A DNA stretch of 37,899 bases from contig UQSP01000014.1 in assembly GCA_900543755.1 (NCBI GenBank), positions 1 to 37,899 of the forward strand, read 5' to 3'. The translations under genes were made by a program, and so were the position numbers. Of this stretch, positions 15,187 to 23,287 are shown one piece after another. The notes beneath the pieces were generated by a model. The model did not search any database and had not been told where the DNA came from. It was given only the letters and a program-made list of their open reading frames with translations. The DNA comes from an uncultured Eubacteriales bacterium (GTDB lineage Bacteria > Bacillota > Clostridia > Christensenellales > Pumilibacteraceae). Each line of letters begins with the position of its first letter. The first letter of the stretch is position 1.

Positions 15187-16149
15187 TTATTTAATAAAAT
15201 CCGTTATTCTGAAATATTTTTGCGCAAGCGCGTTCATTTCGGAAATAAGCCTGTCTGACAACCCGTGTCTGTCCTTATAATCATCTTTTTCTATTTCTAT
15301 CAGAGGAACGTCATGGATCTTATAAGCATTCCTCTTCCTCTCTTTGTTCTCCAGATATTCTTTGGTATTCATGCCCCAATATTCAATATAAATACCGTGT
15401 CTTCCGTCGGTAACCGGAATAAACCAATCAGCGGTTACAGTTTGCTCGTCCATACTGATAGGCACTTTTTTCTCATAACAGTGAACAATCCTTAAATCGT
15501 ACAAAATATCGTCTATTACACTTTCGGGATTGCTTTTTACATAATGACCGTCTGCTGTACGCAAAAGTTCTTCCTTGCGTGAATCCTGAGTTTTTGAATA
15601 TTCGGAACTCTCTTGTTTATCATGAGGTTTTTTCTTTTCAATAATATCTTTAATGTCGTTTACAACCCTGTCGGTCAAAGATTCCTCATCGTATAAATCT
15701 TTTGTCAAAACCGCCAACGCCATAAGCTTATTGCAGTTTGATTGTATAAAATCAAAATTTTTCATTCGGTAAATGTTTGAACGGAGATTAAAGTAATAAT
15801 CTTTCAACTCGAACAACTTGGCGTTTTTATCAAAAGAATCTTTATAGTCCAGCATTTCATAATAGCATTTCCTGCACAATGACCCTTTCGGAGCATCATC
15901 GCCGCATACGACGCATTTTCCGTTTTCCTGTCGTTGCTTTTCAACAGGCACATCAGTTCCGATAGTATTTTTTTTCGCACATTTACACGGTTCGTTTATA
16001 TAGTGCCATTCGCCGCATATCCCGCATTTTTCAATTTTCCCCGCTTTTAATTCGTCGGCATGTTTGCCGCATAATCTGTCTTTACGCGCATTTCCCATAT
16101 ACACTCTTGTAGGCGCTCCGCAAATAGGGCAAACTAATTTATCCGACAT
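15187..16149 (-). CDS. Zinc-ribbon protein with PD-(D/E)XK nuclease-like C-terminus
   Basis: 320 residues. The N-terminus holds several cysteine clusters: C7-x2-C10 with C27-x2-H30, C42-x2-C45 with C55-x-C57, and C79-x2-C82 with C92-x2-C95, suggesting two or three zinc-binding modules. Residues 100-200 are charged and helical. Residues 205-290 show SVIDDILYDL, then TADWFIP (D241), then IYIEYWGM (E256) and a Y-x3-K-x2-RK helix, the pattern of the PD-(D/E)XK-like domain at the end of some helicases and restriction-type proteins; the canonical ExK lysine is replaced by tryptophan. DNA or RNA binding with possible cleavage is inference. AT-rich flanks and no partner gene. Confidence 0.6.
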   Translation of the reverse strand: MSDKLVCPICGAPTRVYMGNARKDRLCGKHADELKAGKIEKCGICGEWHYINEPCKCAKKNTIGTDVPVEKQRQENGKCVVCGDDAPKGSLCRKCYYEMLDYKDSFDKNAKLFELKDYYFNLRSNIYRMKNFDFIQSNCNKLMALAVLTKDLYDEESLTDRVVNDIKDIIEKKKPHDKQESSEYSKTQDSRKEELLRTADGHYVKSNPESVIDDILYDLRIVHCYEKKVPISMDEQTVTADWFIPVTDGRHGIYIEYWGMNTKEYLENKERKRNAYKIHDVPLIEIEKDDYKDRHGLSDRLISEMNALAQKYFRITDFIK

Positions 16150-16326
16150 ATAAATAACCTCCGATGATTTTTTATTATTATATCATATAGAAAAATTTTT
16201 TTCAATAAACTATACGCTGATTATGTATTACACTGTAAATCAATGTTTATTTCAAAAAAGCTTATCTGAATCATAAAAAACCGATAAAAGTTAAATAAAT
16301 TTAAGCTAGTTTAAACCGATTGCTTT

Positions 16327-16860
16327 TTACAGCACTGCTTTTTCGTCCCGATAAATCGCGTCCACGATAAGCGCGGCAAGTTTTTCCTCGTCTTCGTTGC
16401 AATCGTTTTCCAGCCATTTCATGGATACGTTGAACAGCATACCGGCATAAATATACGGCAGATAAGGATTTTTATCCTGATAGTCCCGCGTAAACATGGC
16501 GACAAAACTTTTGTTGAGATAATTGAGGTACAGCGAATCCAACTTCGCTTTTTTAAGCAGCTTAAATGTTGACTTCTGTTCTTTGAATAAGCTCATGATT
16601 TGTTTGACCAGCAAAACGTAATCCTCGCGGCACCGAGGATAAAATCTCTGGTTAAAGACGAAATCTTTAGCGTGTCTTTCGAAGTAAAAAATAATCACGT
16701 CCTCTTTGCTTTTAAAATAGCGGTAAAAGGTGGCCCTTCCCACGCCCGCTTTTTCCGCAATTAAGGAAACGCTTATTTTATCGAATTCATAGGAATCCAT
16801 CAATTTAAAGAGAGCTTGTACTATATAGAATCTCGTATATTCCTCAGGCAACAATTCCAT
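16327..16860 (-). CDS. TetR/AcrR-family transcriptional regulator
   Basis: 177 residues. The N-terminal helix-turn-helix is SLIAEKAGVGRATFYRYFKSKED (about 32-54), a textbook TetR DNA-binding motif. The C-terminal ligand/dimer domain resembles the subset of TetR proteins in Firmicutes with the TetR_C-type tail. Start ATG 16860 with GGGAGG upstream. It is divergent from two membrane-protein genes (17050 and 17666), which are its most likely targets. The ligand is unknown. Confidence 0.92.
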   Translation of the reverse strand: MELLPEEYTRFYIVQALFKLMDSYEFDKISVSLIAEKAGVGRATFYRYFKSKEDVIIFYFERHAKDFVFNQRFYPRCREDYVLLVKQIMSLFKEQKSTFKLLKKAKLDSLYLNYLNKSFVAMFTRDYQDKNPYLPYIYAGMLFNVSMKWLENDCNEDEEKLAALIVDAIYRDEKAVL

Positions 16861-16934
16861 GATACAATTCCTCCCGTTTTGTCTTATCCTGCGTGACGGT
16901 TTTACAAGAAGTGTTTAACGCACCAAAAAGTCGG

Positions 16935-16963
16935 TTGATTTTTTCCCGTCTTTTTTATATGAT
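16935..16963 (+). promoter_or_regulatory. Promoter of the TetR-linked membrane genes
   Basis: TTGATT (16935-16940), 17-bp spacer, TATGAT (16958-16963), giving an 80-nt leader. Within the leader CTTACG (about 16973) and CGTAAG (about 17013) form a spaced inverted repeat, a weak operator candidate for the TetR protein. Confidence 0.5.
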
Positions 16964-17049
16964 ACAACTGTCTTACGCGAAAGTCAAACGAAAAGCGCTG
17001 CGTGAGGCTGACGTAAGGCGGATAAAAAAAATTACGGAGGTATATAAAA

Positions 17050-17586
17050 ATGAATGAAAAAGATTTCGTAACTTATGAATACGTTACCAAGACGGTTAAA
17101 GCCAAGGACCAGGCGAAAGCGGCGGATATGTACGAAGCTTTCGGATGGGAAGTTACTTCCTCCTCATCGGTGTTTTTGGATAATGTAACGCTGTCGCTGA
17201 AACGTGACAGGAAACAGAAGCACAAAGCGGAACTGACGAAACTTGAAAGACAAGCGGAGGCAGTGTCCGACACATTAAACAGTCTGGAACAGGCAAAAAC
17301 CTTGTCGGCAAGCATTTTTGCTTATGTATTCGGCATTATTTCCGTTCTTGTCCTGGGTGGAGGCATGTGCCTTACAATGCTGATAAGCGGCAATATTCCC
17401 GCTTTTATAGGCGGCATTACGTTAGGAGTGATCGGGATAGCAATGTGCATAATAAACTACCCTGTTTACAAAAGTATGGTCGTTAAAAAAACCAAAAAAC
17501 TTTTGCCCGTTATAGACAGCAACGAAGAAAAGCTGGCAAACATTCTTGAAAAAGGCAACGACCTGTTGAAATCGGATTTGATTTAA
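17050..17586 (+). CDS. Small membrane protein of unknown function next to TetR
   Basis: 178 residues, not recognised. The N-terminal 80 residues are soluble: a short segment (YEYVTKTVKAKDQAKAADMY, then FGWEVT) that looks like a small alpha/beta domain, followed by a lysine-rich coiled-coil stretch at about 55-80. Two transmembrane helices lie at about 88-110 and 115-137, and a short helical C-terminus follows. ACGGAGG lies 11 nt before the ATG. It is divergent from the TetR gene and upstream of another membrane protein in the same direction. De-repression by TetR in response to a membrane or drug signal is inference. Confidence 0.75.
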   Translation: MNEKDFVTYEYVTKTVKAKDQAKAADMYEAFGWEVTSSSSVFLDNVTLSLKRDRKQKHKAELTKLERQAEAVSDTLNSLEQAKTLSASIFAYVFGIISVLVLGGGMCLTMLISGNIPAFIGGITLGVIGIAMCIINYPVYKSMVVKKTKKLLPVIDSNEEKLANILEKGNDLLKSDLI

Positions 17587-17665
17587 TCCGTAAAGCGTAA
17601 AAAAGCTGAATTTTTGTTTTCACCAAAATAAATGTTTATGAAAAAATCATAAGGCGGTAAAGGAT

Positions 17666-18358
17666 ATGGAAGGAAGGGAAAGAGCGAAAACCGTTTTCAA
17701 AAAAATCAAAAACGATTATACTTTCAGGACATTTGCGCTTTCGTCTCTTTCTCTTCTGATTACTGCGGCGTATACTGTTTACAACGTGTTTCTGGCAATA
17801 TTTTACAAGTCGGCATGGAATATGGGAATAGCCGTATATTACGTTATACCTATAAGCATAAAAGCTTTTGTCATAACCGAAGAATTAAAGTTTTTGAAAA
17901 CAAAGGCGAGCGAAGAAAAAAAACAAGAAAAAAGAAAAAAATTTTACTTGGCTCACAGCTTGCTGCTGTTTTTTGCCGACCTTGCTTTAATCGCCCCCGT
18001 TTCCATGATGGTGCTGCAGCAAAAAGAAATCGACTTTACCGTAATACCCGCAATTGCCATGGCGGCATACACAACTTACAAAATCGCATTTTCCGTCAAA
18101 AATTTTGTTAAAACGCGAAAAGCAAGCAATTTAAGCGTAAAAATCCTGCGAAACGTAAATTTCGTCGATGCGCTTGTTTCCGTGCTGTCGTTGCAATATA
18201 CTCTTGTAATGACTTTTAACGGCGGAATTTACGGCGAAATGAAAATTTTGTGTGCGGTAAGTTCTTTGTGCGTCTGGATTTTTTTATTGGCAATGTCTTT
18301 TGTAATGCTTCTTCAAACGCTTAAAACAAATAAAAAAGTTACTGACAAAAACGGTTAA
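17666..18358 (+). CDS. Polytopic membrane protein of unknown function
   Basis: 230 residues with about six hydrophobic helices (about 22-45, 50-72, 93-115, 122-142, 165-185, 195-217) separated by short basic loops, including KTKASEEKKQEKRKK after the second helix. No family recognised. The Shine-Dalgarno is modest (GGCGGTAAAGG). It lies 79 nt after the preceding small membrane protein and is probably co-transcribed from the TetR-linked promoter. Its stop codon is inside the stem of a strong terminator. Confidence 0.75.
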   Translation: MEGRERAKTVFKKIKNDYTFRTFALSSLSLLITAAYTVYNVFLAIFYKSAWNMGIAVYYVIPISIKAFVITEELKFLKTKASEEKKQEKRKKFYLAHSLLLFFADLALIAPVSMMVLQQKEIDFTVIPAIAMAAYTTYKIAFSVKNFVKTRKASNLSVKILRNVNFVDALVSVLSLQYTLVMTFNGGIYGEMKILCAVSSLCVWIFLLAMSFVMLLQTLKTNKKVTDKNG

Positions 18359-18382
18359 ATCAGATACATTTAACCGTTTTTT
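18347..18382 (+). terminator. Terminator of the TetR-linked membrane genes
   Basis: AACGGTTAAAT (18350-18360) pairs with ATTTAACCGTT (18368-18378), followed by six T's. The stop codon of the upstream gene is part of the 5' arm. Confidence 0.85.
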
Positions 18383-18562
18383 CTCACTGAAAGAGTCTGC
18401 AGCTTCTCGGTTTTATCTTATTGGATTGTAAATACTTCGGGACATTCATGATCACGGCTTTTTCGGCGTCGATTATTTGCTTGATATTTTCCCGCAGTTT
18501 ATTTGCAAAACCGAATTTTTGCATTTTCAGAAATCCGTTTTTGCGTTGATATCCGCAGAAAC

Positions 18563-18606
18563 AAAAAAAAACCGAACCATTCGCTTGATATAAGCAAATA
18601 ATTCGG
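18563..18606 (-). terminator. Terminator of tRNA-Arg
   Basis: On the minus strand CCGAA and ATTTGCTT pair with AAGCGAAT and TTCGG, followed by nine T's (forward A-run 18563-18571). It starts 13 nt after the tRNA 3' end. Confidence 0.85.
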
Positions 18607-18618
18607 ATTATAACCTTT

Positions 18619-18695
<77 letters not shown>

Positions 18696-18761
18696 ATAAG
18701 CGATTTACATAAGCATTGCCGCGACGGACGCGCAAAACAGACTTACCAAACCAGCTTTACT

Positions 18762-18790
18762 ATTATAGTTAAATACGAAAAAAATGTCAA
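18762..18790 (-). promoter_or_regulatory. tRNA-Arg promoter
   Basis: On the minus strand TTGACA (18785-18790), 17-bp spacer, TATAAT (18762-18767): an exact consensus promoter, about 60 nt upstream of the mature tRNA. Confidence 0.85.
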
Positions 18791-18907
18791 GAAAAATTCG
18801 GATTAATTTAAAATAATAAATATTATCCGTATTTCGGCATGAATAACCTTAACAATCGTCAAGGCGGCGGCTTACGGAAACCGATATATTTTAAGACCGC
18901 TGCAAAA

Positions 18908-20248
18908 TTATTCCCGTACTATTACGGCAAGGCAGTCGCGCGACCAGTTTTCGTCCCAAGCGGCATCGCTTACGCCCGCAGGAAGCACTACCGTCTGATT
19001 TTCCGTCCAGAACATAAAGGCATCCATTCCCACATATCCGATGTTTTGCGGAAACACGAACCTCTCCACTCCCGTACAGCCCACAAAAGCCGCGGAAGAT
19101 ATGGTTTGGGCGGAAAGAACGTTAATGCTTGTTAAATTATTGCACCCCGAAAAAGAGTTTGTGCCCAGTGAAAGCGCCTTTGTAATCGTGACGTTTTTCA
19201 GCGATGCGGGAATATAGGACTGTTGCATATCATAAGTAGGCGCGCCGAAAAAGTATCCGAAATGCGTATAATTTCCCCTGTCCGAATATTTGCCGACATA
19301 CGGCACGGTGAAATCAGTAAGGGAATTACAGCCCGAAAAAACGTTTTTGCCGATATCCGTAACGGAGTCCGGTACGGTTACGGACGTAACGGAACTTAAA
19401 TCCGCGAAAGCGTAATTGCCTAAGGTTTTCAATGCCTGCGGCAAAACAAGCTGCTTGAGCTTTGCCGCACCCGCAAAAGACTGGACGTTTGCAAATTCAA
19501 GCGTAGAAGGAAGGCTTAAATTTTCAAGATTTGCCATGTTATAAAAAGCACGGTATCCGACTGTTTTAATTCCCTCCCCCAACGAAAGCGAAGTGATTAA
19601 AGTATTGCCCTCAAAGACGCGATCGCCCACCGACACAACGGTTTTTCCGTCGATGACGCCGGGAACGGTAAACTCCTCAGTAACGTCGCCGCGGTACTCG
19701 ACAATCGAAACTCCGTCCTTTTCAATGGAATAAATGTAACCGTCCTTATTCTTGCCGTAGCCGTAATAATGCATGGAAACGACAAAAACGGGAACGGAAA
19801 TCGCAAGTATCAGGACGAGCGGTACCGTTGCGGTGACATACAGCAAAACACCGTTATATAAATTTTTTTTGATTTTTACGGCAAGCACAATTGAGAACAA
19901 AATAAAAGCCGCAAAAACAACATAAAAAATCACTATAAGCGGAATTGCCGCCAAAGTAAACGAAAGACGGTCGCCTGCGATACAAAAAGCAATCAGCGCC
20001 GCAAGAGTAACGCCGCCGAAGCAAGCCGCCGCGACAATGTTTTTTTTGAGGGCCGCAACGTTCTTTTTCTCCGAAGCTTGCTTATTAAGCTTTTCTTTTT
20101 GCCAGCGTCCGCTTTCAATAGCGTCGCGGGCAGATTTTTTTATGGAGCTGTAAGGGTACTTTTTGCCGCAACAAGGGCAAAGCGCAGTATCGCGCGTTTC
20201 GTCGGCAACAAGTTTCGTACCGCACTCGGGACACTTATCGTCAATCAT
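18908..20248 (-). CDS. Zinc-ribbon membrane protein with BspA-type leucine-rich repeats
   Basis: 446 residues. It opens with a zinc ribbon, C6-x2-C9 and C24-x2-C27 (CPECG ... CPCCG). Three hydrophobic segments lie at about 70-90, 95-122 and 132-158. From about 165 onward are LRR_5/BspA-like repeats: phrases such as TSLSLGEGIKTVGYRAF, ENLSLPSTLEFANVQSF, KQLVLPQALKTLGNYAF and TSVTVPDSVTDIGKNVF. The repeats would be outside the cell and could bind surfaces or proteins; the ribbon would be inside. This is common in gut Clostridia, but its role is unknown. The start ATG 20248 has GAGG 10 nt upstream. The last residues (SDAAWDENWSRDC) resemble the usual end cap. Confidence 0.85.
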   Translation of the reverse strand: MIDDKCPECGTKLVADETRDTALCPCCGKKYPYSSIKKSARDAIESGRWQKEKLNKQASEKKNVAALKKNIVAAACFGGVTLAALIAFCIAGDRLSFTLAAIPLIVIFYVVFAAFILFSIVLAVKIKKNLYNGVLLYVTATVPLVLILAISVPVFVVSMHYYGYGKNKDGYIYSIEKDGVSIVEYRGDVTEEFTVPGVIDGKTVVSVGDRVFEGNTLITSLSLGEGIKTVGYRAFYNMANLENLSLPSTLEFANVQSFAGAAKLKQLVLPQALKTLGNYAFADLSSVTSVTVPDSVTDIGKNVFSGCNSLTDFTVPYVGKYSDRGNYTHFGYFFGAPTYDMQQSYIPASLKNVTITKALSLGTNSFSGCNNLTSINVLSAQTISSAAFVGCTGVERFVFPQNIGYVGMDAFMFWTENQTVVLPAGVSDAAWDENWSRDCLAVIVRE

Positions 20249-20341
20249 TTTTCAGGCTTACCTCTTTTTAAGCTGTTTTTCCTGATGATTATATCACATT
20301 GAATGTTATAAAACAATTAAAACGAACGAAAATTAAACAAT

Positions 20342-20376
20342 AAAAAAAACGAAACCTCGAATTCGGGGTTCCGCTT
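20342..20376. terminator. Terminator of the 72-residue membrane protein
   Basis: CGAAACC and GGTTCCG arms (20350-20373) around a central CGAATTCG form a long near-palindrome, with an eight-T run on the minus strand and CTTTTTATT on the plus strand. Confidence 0.75.
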
Positions 20377-20389
20377 TTTATTAACCTTA

Positions 20390-20608
20390 TTAAATGGGCA
20401 ACAGACGAAGAATGTGTTTGCTTAATATCATAAGTATAAGATCCACAATCCAAATAATGTTCCATCCTAACACTAAACGAAGAATGCCCGCAATAATCTT
20501 GCCCTCTCCGAATCTTGTAATTGCACCGCAAATCCAGGATGTAACGGGAATAATTGCCAAAATGACACTGATAAGATAACCCAATCCGAAATAATCGCTT
20601 TTAGCCAT
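20390..20608 (-). CDS. Small two-helix membrane protein
   Basis: 72 residues. Two hydrophobic helices (about 8-30 and 43-63) are joined by a short loop (TRFGEGKIIAGILR). The GKIIAGILRLVLGWNIIWIVDLI stretch is typical of small TM2-like or YqaE-like proteins of Firmicutes, but I cannot place it in a named family. Strong AAGGAGG 9 nt before the ATG, a near-consensus promoter and a terminator show it is expressed as a single-gene transcript. Confidence 0.78.
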   Translation of the reverse strand: MAKSDYFGLGYLISVILAIIPVTSWICGAITRFGEGKIIAGILRLVLGWNIIWIVDLILMILSKHILRLLPI

Positions 20609-20642
20609 TTTATTTTACCTCCTTTATTTAACTGTATAATGA

Positions 20643-20671
20643 ATTATAACACCGAAAAAAGACTTTGTAAA
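20643..20671 (-). promoter_or_regulatory. Promoter of the 72-residue membrane protein
   Basis: On the minus strand, TTTACA (20666-20671), 17-bp spacer, TATAAT (20643-20648). Confidence 0.7.
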
Positions 20672-20701
20672 GAAAAAAAACGGTTTTTCCCTTTTTTTCT
20701 C

Positions 20702-20730
20702 TTTACTGAAATTTTTGTCGGTGATATACT
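20702..20730 (+). promoter_or_regulatory. Promoter abutting a start codon (leaderless transcript)
   Basis: TTTACT (20702-20707), 17-bp spacer, TATACT (20725-20730). The expected transcription start, 7 nt after the -10 box, coincides with the A of ATG 20737. Confidence 0.55.
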
Positions 20731-20736
20731 GAATAT

Positions 20737-21396
20737 ATGAAAGAGAAAAAAGATACGTTACAAGGCAAATACGTTTGCAGCAAAAGTGAGAATGAACTTA
20801 AGTCCGCACAAACATTACGCGCGCTGCTGTACGCAGCGTTATTGATTCTGTTTATTGTACCTCCGCTTTTACTGAAATCGGAGGCAATGCGGATTTTCAA
20901 CGAAAAAAAATATTTACCTCTTACGACCGCATACGTGATAATAATGATTTTTACCGCCGCCTTATGTGTTTTTTCCTTTATATGCTCCTTTTCAAGATAC
21001 AGAATCAGGAAAACCGTTTACAGGAATTGCGCGCCTAAGCTGGGATTCGAAAAACACACTTATTCGGTAATCGAATGGCAGTTTTATCTGACGGCGATAT
21101 GCGCGCTGATACATCTGTGCCTTATGTTTTACGCATTTTCGTGGCACTCCTTCGGACTTACCGTCACCTCGTTGGCGGCAGCGGCGTGCGCTTATTTCAT
21201 AAAAGACGTATCATTTAAAGTTTACGACAAATCGATTGAATTTATCCCGCTTGAAGAAGAAATGAAAAACTCGGACGAATCGGATGAAAGCGACCCGAAT
21301 ACGTCCACGGAACAAAATAAAGCCCAAAAACCCGAAACCAACCTGAAAACATACGCCGAAAACGAAGAAATAGAAGATTTTTACGACCGCGACTGA
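20737..21396 (+). CDS. Four-helix membrane protein with acidic tail, probably leaderless
   Basis: 219 residues, not recognised. Hydrophobic helices lie at about 28-48, 64-88, 118-138 and 142-160. The last 50 residues form a soluble acidic tail rich in Glu, Asp, Ser and Asn (SDESDESDPNTSTEQ). No Shine-Dalgarno precedes the ATG, and the promoter's -10 box ends 6 nt before it, so the mRNA probably begins at or next to the start codon. No alternative start downstream fits an RBS without removing the first helix. Confidence 0.72.
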   Translation: MKEKKDTLQGKYVCSKSENELKSAQTLRALLYAALLILFIVPPLLLKSEAMRIFNEKKYLPLTTAYVIIMIFTAALCVFSFICSFSRYRIRKTVYRNCAPKLGFEKHTYSVIEWQFYLTAICALIHLCLMFYAFSWHSFGLTVTSLAAAACAYFIKDVSFKVYDKSIEFIPLEEEMKNSDESDESDPNTSTEQNKAQKPETNLKTYAENEEIEDFYDRD

Positions 21397-21441
21397 AAAG
21401 AACGAATTATAACCGCTGCAAAATAGCAAAAACCTTAAAAC

Positions 21442-21475
21442 GGAAAACCGCCCCCGGGAACAGGGACGGTTTTCC
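21442..21475. terminator. Terminator after the four-helix membrane protein
   Basis: GGAAAACCG (21442-21450) pairs with CGGTTTTCC (21467-21475), with an inner CCC/GGG pairing and TATTT after it. Confidence 0.75.
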
Positions 21476-21709
21476 TATTTAAATAAAGGAAGAAATGTGA
21501 GAGATATAAGGTTCTTATATCTACGATGAAGTATACCTATGGAATGTGATAACATTATGATAACGAAATTAAAAACTTTTAAAAACCGCGAAAATATAAA
21601 AACTGCTGATTTTACAACTTTATTCAATGCTTTTATCACGGCAAAAAATCCGAAATTGCTTTTACGTTTATGCGCTTAAAGCTTTATCGGATTTAGTGCA
21701 CACTGTTAT
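21476..21709. other. Intergenic stretch with one palindrome, no gene seen
   Basis: AT-rich space between the convergent membrane protein and histidine kinase genes. It holds the inverted repeat AGATATAAG-GTT-CTTATATCT (21502-21522), a possible operator or small hairpin. A 40-codon reading frame at 21557-21679 has no ribosome binding site and is not called. Confidence 0.5.
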
Positions 21710-23266
21710 TTACGATTTGCTTTTTTTACGCGACTGCTTTTCCTCCGCCGCATCAGCCACAGACGCGTCCGAGGTTTCGTTTTTATACGGCAGCATAAAC
21801 CAGAAAGTCGAGCCGTTGTTGACCACCGAATCTATTCCGAATTCGGCATTATGCAGAATAAGCAGATTTTTAACTATGCTGAGGCCTATTCCGCTGCCCA
21901 CAACCGCGCGCTTCGATTGGCTTGAACGGTAATATCTGTCCCATATCTTATCTCTTTCCGAAGGAGCGATGCCTCTTCCCGTGTCGCCGATTTCCGCGCG
22001 GACTTTTTCGCCCGACCTTTTGACGCGGACGGTGACTTTTTTGTCTGCGCCCGTATAGCTGACGGCGTTTCCGATAAGATTATAGAAAATCTGCTCCAAC
22101 ATGCGTTCGTCGCAATAAACGAAGCAGTTTTCGTCTACGTCAAGCACGAAATTATATCCGTCGCGCGCTGAAAGAATGGAAAATCTTTCCATGACGTGTT
22201 TGACCGTTTCGCTTAAATTTACAATTTTAAAATCGGGCTCGCGTGTGCCTGCCTGCAATTTGGACAAATCCAACAGGTCGTTGACAAGCAACGTAAGACG
22301 GTCCACCTCGTCGATTATGACGCGGCAATGCTCGGAGCGTTTTTTTGCGTCGCTGCCCGATATATCGCGTATCATTTCGGCATAGGCCTTAACCATGGTA
22401 AGGGGCGTCCTTAAATCGTGGCTGACGTTTGCAAGAAAATCGCGCCTTAATTTTTCGGTTTTTTCAAGTTCCTCGGCGGAATGATTCAAGGCTTTTGCAA
22501 GCTCGTCAAACTCGTTGTAGCCGGTAGAAGCGAATTTGACTTTTCCGCCCTTGCCGAGAAGCGCGGCGGTGGCGGCGAATTCGGTAATGGGCTGAGTGAT
22601 GTTTTTGGAAAGCGCATAGGAAAGCATAACGGATACGATAACGCAAATACACGTAACAAGCACCAGCTGATTGGCAAGCAGCGAAATGGTTATATCCATG
22701 GGCACCATAAGATAGGACGCATAGAAATACACCACGCCCGACGTTGTCATTTTTTTTGCGCCCATCACGAAATTATAAGAATCGTTCTTATCCTTGCGCA
22801 CCCTGTAAGTAAAGGGCTTGTCTCCGCTTTCGCCCGCAAGCATGAAATAGTCTTTTTCAGGACGGAAATCCGCGCCCGATTCATTTGGCCCGCTGAATGA
22901 GTTTTCTTCAAACTGCCAGCTTACGGGGTCCCTGTAAAGCAGAATATTGATATCTTCCTTATCCGCTTCCGAAACGGGAATCCCTTCGTTTATGGTGAAC
23001 ACGGCGAATATCAGGGAATTGGAATTTATGGTCCCCTCAATTGAACGCACAAACTCCTCGTCCACCACGCCCGTAAATTGGTCAACTACGGCGGCGCAGG
23101 ATTTGCCTATTTCGTGTTCCTTCATCTCCTGATAATAGGCTTTGAAAAATATAACCTCGGTCGTCCACAGAAAAGCCAGCACGACAATGGTCATGCCGAT
23201 AAAATACAGCCATGTGCGGTACATCAGACTGCCGCGGTTTTTGTGTTTTTTGTTCTCCGTAGTCAA
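21710..23266 (-). CDS. Sensor histidine kinase (EnvZ/WalK-like)
   Basis: 518 residues. Transmembrane helices at about 17-41 and 195-217 flank an extracellular sensor domain of about 150 residues with no recognised ligand fold. A HAMP linker follows (about 218-270), then the dimerisation/phosphoacceptor helix NVSHDLRTPLTMVKAYAEMI with H283, then the HATPase domain with N-box YNLIGNAVSY, G1 DTGRGI and G2 GSGIGLSIV. It autophosphorylates on H283 and passes the phosphate to the response regulator encoded 21 nt upstream in the same operon. The signal cannot be inferred from the neighbours. The C-terminal tail is lysine/serine rich. Confidence 0.95.
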   Translation of the reverse strand: MTTENKKHKNRGSLMYRTWLYFIGMTIVVLAFLWTTEVIFFKAYYQEMKEHEIGKSCAAVVDQFTGVVDEEFVRSIEGTINSNSLIFAVFTINEGIPVSEADKEDINILLYRDPVSWQFEENSFSGPNESGADFRPEKDYFMLAGESGDKPFTYRVRKDKNDSYNFVMGAKKMTTSGVVYFYASYLMVPMDITISLLANQLVLVTCICVIVSVMLSYALSKNITQPITEFAATAALLGKGGKVKFASTGYNEFDELAKALNHSAEELEKTEKLRRDFLANVSHDLRTPLTMVKAYAEMIRDISGSDAKKRSEHCRVIIDEVDRLTLLVNDLLDLSKLQAGTREPDFKIVNLSETVKHVMERFSILSARDGYNFVLDVDENCFVYCDERMLEQIFYNLIGNAVSYTGADKKVTVRVKRSGEKVRAEIGDTGRGIAPSERDKIWDRYYRSSQSKRAVVGSGIGLSIVKNLLILHNAEFGIDSVVNNGSTFWFMLPYKNETSDASVADAAEEKQSRKKSKS

Positions 23267-23287
23267 AAAGCCCCCGTTTTAAAGCCG

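Noticed and set aside
21557..21679. 40-codon plus-strand frame
   Set aside because: No ribosome binding site and no recognisable features.
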